From the NCBI GenBank assembly GCA_004558595.1, contig SFCN01000034.1, forward strand, positions 1 to 21,986: 21,986 nt of DNA, written 5' to 3'. This stretch comes from Phascolarctobacterium sp. GTDB lineage: Bacteria > Bacillota > Negativicutes > Acidaminococcales > Acidaminococcaceae. Of the stretch, positions 20,144-21,986 are shown piece by piece; position 1 is the first letter of the stretch; each line of letters opens with the position of its first letter. The notes beneath the pieces are model-generated. The model worked only from the letters and a program-made list of their open reading frames with translations, did not search any database and was not told the DNA's origin. The position numbers and the translations under genes are program-made.

Positions 20144-21073
20144 TTGAAAAAACAGCTTACAACACTTTTGTTGACGTTTGTTTTCTGCTTTACCATGGTG
20201 ATGCCGGGCTTTGCGGCAGAGGTTAATGTGCCAGTGGCTGACAAAATTGGCGCTATGGAAAAGATGCTTTATGGTACGGAGCAAAGCGGTTCCTTGATTC
20301 AGCGTATGGATAGCCTTGAGGATGATGTGTACGGCGCTGTTACTACTGACTCAATTTTGAATCGTGTGGACAATATGTATGATTATTTGGAGGGCAGCCC
20401 TGAAAATGGTGATGCCTCCTTTGCTACCAAGCTAAACGTTGTTGAATGGCGTATTAATGAGAGCATGTCCGGTGGTCCGGCTAAAAATCGTATTGAAGCT
20501 CAAGAAAAGCTGCTCAATGGTCAGGTACAAAGCGGCGCTCTTTCCGGTCGCTTGGAAGAACTCCTGAAGCTTGCTTCCTATGCTGATGGTAAAGTGCCTG
20601 TACAGCAGGTTACCCTGCCCAAGGATTCCGTATTTAAGATCAGCTTCACCAGCGAGATGAGCACTAAAATGAGTCGTCAGGGAGATAAGGTTAATTTCAA
20701 GGCTGCTGATAATCTGTATGTGAATGATGTTTTGGTACTTCCTAAAGGCGCTACTGGTGTTGGCGTGATTAAGAAGGTTGTACAACCGGGCATTTTCGGT
20801 AAGGATGGCCGTATTGATATTACCTTTACTCACATTTATGGCGTGGATGGCACCAAGATTCCTCTCACCGTGGGCGAGCTGGCACAGCAAAAGGCTGAAA
20901 GCATTGCCGGCGCTGCCGGTGCTGCTATTGGCGGTATGGTTATCCTTGGTCCCGTAGGTATCGTAGGCGGCGCTTTTGTGAAGGGCAATAGCGTGACCAT
21001 TCCTGTCGGCTGTGAAACCTTTGTACAGACCAGTGAAGATGTTTCCCTGCAGGGTGTAGTATATCAAGGTTAA
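20144..21073 (+). CDS. Secreted protein with five ~21-residue repeats and a beta-rich C-terminal domain
   Basis: Unrecognised, probably an envelope protein. Residues 1-25 are a signal peptide (GFAA/E). Residues 34-137 hold about five imperfect 21-residue repeats of the form E-x-x-L-x-G, a spacer, then G-S-L-x-x-R-(M/V/L) (for example MEKMLYGTEQSGSLIQRM). Residues 155-309 look beta-rich, with the pattern GDKVNFKAADNLYVNDVLVLPKG and later DGTKIPL seen in many bacterial surface or secretion-associated proteins. A glycine/alanine hydrophobic stretch follows (about 256-280, AGAAGAAIGGMVILGPVG). The start is TTG 20144, 7 nt after GGAGGA; ATG 20138 is in another frame. It precedes an LptD-like gene, from which a terminator separates it. 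Confidence 0.7.
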   Translation: MKKQLTTLLLTFVFCFTMVMPGFAAEVNVPVADKIGAMEKMLYGTEQSGSLIQRMDSLEDDVYGAVTTDSILNRVDNMYDYLEGSPENGDASFATKLNVVEWRINESMSGGPAKNRIEAQEKLLNGQVQSGALSGRLEELLKLASYADGKVPVQQVTLPKDSVFKISFTSEMSTKMSRQGDKVNFKAADNLYVNDVLVLPKGATGVGVIKKVVQPGIFGKDGRIDITFTHIYGVDGTKIPLTVGELAQQKAESIAGAAGAAIGGMVILGPVGIVGGAFVKGNSVTIPVGCETFVQTSEDVSLQGVVYQG

Positions 21074-21125
21074 TTCCGTATATAGGTAGTATCTGCCTTG
21101 GCAAAATAAAAAACAACAAATCACT

Positions 21126-21156
21126 AAAAGCTCACTCAAAAAAGAGTGAGCTTTTT
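21126..21156 (+). terminator. Rho-independent terminator
   Basis: AAAGCTCACTC (21127-21137) pairs with GAGTGAGCTTT (21144-21154) around AAAAAA, with T-run. Confidence 0.92.
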
Positions 21157-21174
21157 CTGTTTGTTTGTGCTATA

Positions 21175-21986
21175 ATGTTAAGTGGATTATTATGTAATTT
21201 TTTGTTTAACCTCTGTGTTCCCGTTTATGCTGCCCAATATACTAATTCTGAAGACGATCGCTATAGTAGCCCTACCTTTGCTGATGAGGAGAATATAGCG
21301 ACCTCTAATCAGGCGGTGGAGCCTAAAAAGTCTAAAAAAATGGCCAAGGAAGCCAATGAGCCTGTGCCCATTAATATGACGGCGGAGCACGCTGAATACG
21401 ACAATACCAGTGGCGATTTTCATGCCAAGGGCAATGTAATTATCGTGCAGGGAACAGAAAAGCTTTTGACTACCGAGGCCGTGGGAAATATGAAAACCGG
21501 TGATGTATGGCTCAAGGCAGGTGGTACCTTAGTAGAACCACAAAGCAGTATGAAGGGTGAATGGGTGCACTACAATTTCAATACTAAAACCGGCGAAATT
21601 AAACAAATTACCGGCAGGACCGCTAAAGAGTTTTATGATGCGCCCCATGCTACCATCTACCCCGATAAAATTGTCGTAGATGAGGGTGGTCGTGCTTCCT
21701 TATGCCCTGCTAAAAAGCATCCGCCCTGTTTGTCCATCGAAGCGAAAACCTTCGAGGTTTATCCCAAGGAAAAGATGGTAGCTCACGATGTAAAGGTGTT
21801 TATTCGTGGCAAGCACATTTACTCCCGTGATTTGTGGGTAAATAATTTTAATGATGATGGCAAAACTAGACTCATGCCGCGCATCGGCTATGATGGCAAG
21901 GATAATGGCGCTTACATCGGCTTAGATGTTGGTCAGCCCATAGGTGAAAAAACTATGCTCAATGCTAAAATCAAAGAGTATAGCAA
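21175..21986 (+). CDS. lptD: LptD/OstA-like LPS assembly protein, 3' end cut by window
   Basis: The first ~270 residues of an outer-membrane LPS-insertion protein. A short hydrophobic leader ending PVYAAQY is followed by an acidic spacer. An OstA/LptA-type beta-jellyroll comes next (INMTAEHAEYDNTSGDFHAKGNV, then repeats such as TTEAVGNMKTGDVWLKAGG and MKGEWVHYNFNTKTG). After about residue 230 the sequence (LMPRIGYDGKDNGAYIGLDVG) starts to look like the LptD barrel. It carries two Cys (SLCPAKKHPPCLS) in the periplasmic part. ATG 21175 is the only in-frame standard start, yet it overlaps a TATAAT (21171-21176) and has no ribosome site. The start is therefore doubtful. Frame upstream is open but crosses the preceding terminator. 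The family is clear; LptD rather than LptA is inferred from the barrel-like part. Confidence 0.75.
   Translation, partial: MLSGLLCNFLFNLCVPVYAAQYTNSEDDRYSSPTFADEENIATSNQAVEPKKSKKMAKEANEPVPINMTAEHAEYDNTSGDFHAKGNVIIVQGTEKLLTTEAVGNMKTGDVWLKAGGTLVEPQSSMKGEWVHYNFNTKTGEIKQITGRTAKEFYDAPHATIYPDKIVVDEGGRASLCPAKKHPPCLSIEAKTFEVYPKEKMVAHDVKVFIRGKHIYSRDLWVNNFNDDGKTRLMPRIGYDGKDNGAYIGLDVGQPIGEKTMLNAKIKEYS

Noticed and set aside
20432..21139. 235-codon minus-strand frame opposite the secreted repeat protein
   Set aside because: The plus-strand gene has signal peptide, ribosome site and terminator. The minus frame runs through that terminator and shows no family features.

Overview
The window looks like chromosome from a Negativicutes (diderm Firmicutes) bacterium, possibly an Acidaminococcaceae/Phascolarctobacterium-like gut anaerobe. 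The case for this is mixed. Two SLH-domain porins of the OmpM/Mep45 type and an LptD-like outer-membrane assembly gene show a diderm envelope. T-box and TPP riboswitches, strong AGGAGG ribosome sites and Firmicutes-style small type I toxins show a Firmicutes background. Genus is a guess.

Layout. 1-760: 3' part of an Rpn/PDDEXK_2 nuclease-transposase and its terminator. 846-4966: two paralogous SLH porins, each with a ~170-200 nt leader sharing an RNA-like element. Between them are a small type I toxin/antisense-RNA module (2340-2684) and a secreted protein of unknown role. 5006-5859: a second type I module, with one minus-strand toxin peptide and three 149-bp tandem copies of a promoter-sRNA-terminator unit, bracketed by a duplicated 36-bp terminator. 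5893-9315: lipoprotein barnase, barstar, then a sulfonate/nitrate/taurine-type ABC importer (permease, ATPase, binding lipoprotein) packed as one run. 9358-9522: a long hairpin element. 9595-12964: Uup-type ABC-F ATPase and a MATE exporter. 12966-13247: another long imperfect palindrome. 13311-17379 (minus): serine synthesis, serC-serA-histidine phosphatase, behind a serine T-box that has one Stem I but two antiterminator/terminator modules; a second copy of the 9358-9522 element sits between serC and serA. 17491-19013: TPP riboswitch and thiC. 19136-20041: VirK/YbjX (DUF535) protein. 20144-21073: secreted repeat protein. 21175-end: LptD-like protein, cut by the window edge.

Themes. Much of the window serves the diderm envelope (porins, LptD-like, secreted proteins). 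The serine block probably encodes the full route from 3-phosphoglycerate if the histidine phosphatase acts on phosphoserine. The less usual content is non-coding: two type I toxin/antisense loci, a shared structured leader on both porin mRNAs, a partly duplicated T-box, and dispersed long palindromes whose outer arms differ between copies yet stay self-complementary. All functions are read from sequence by eye; no search or folding program was run.
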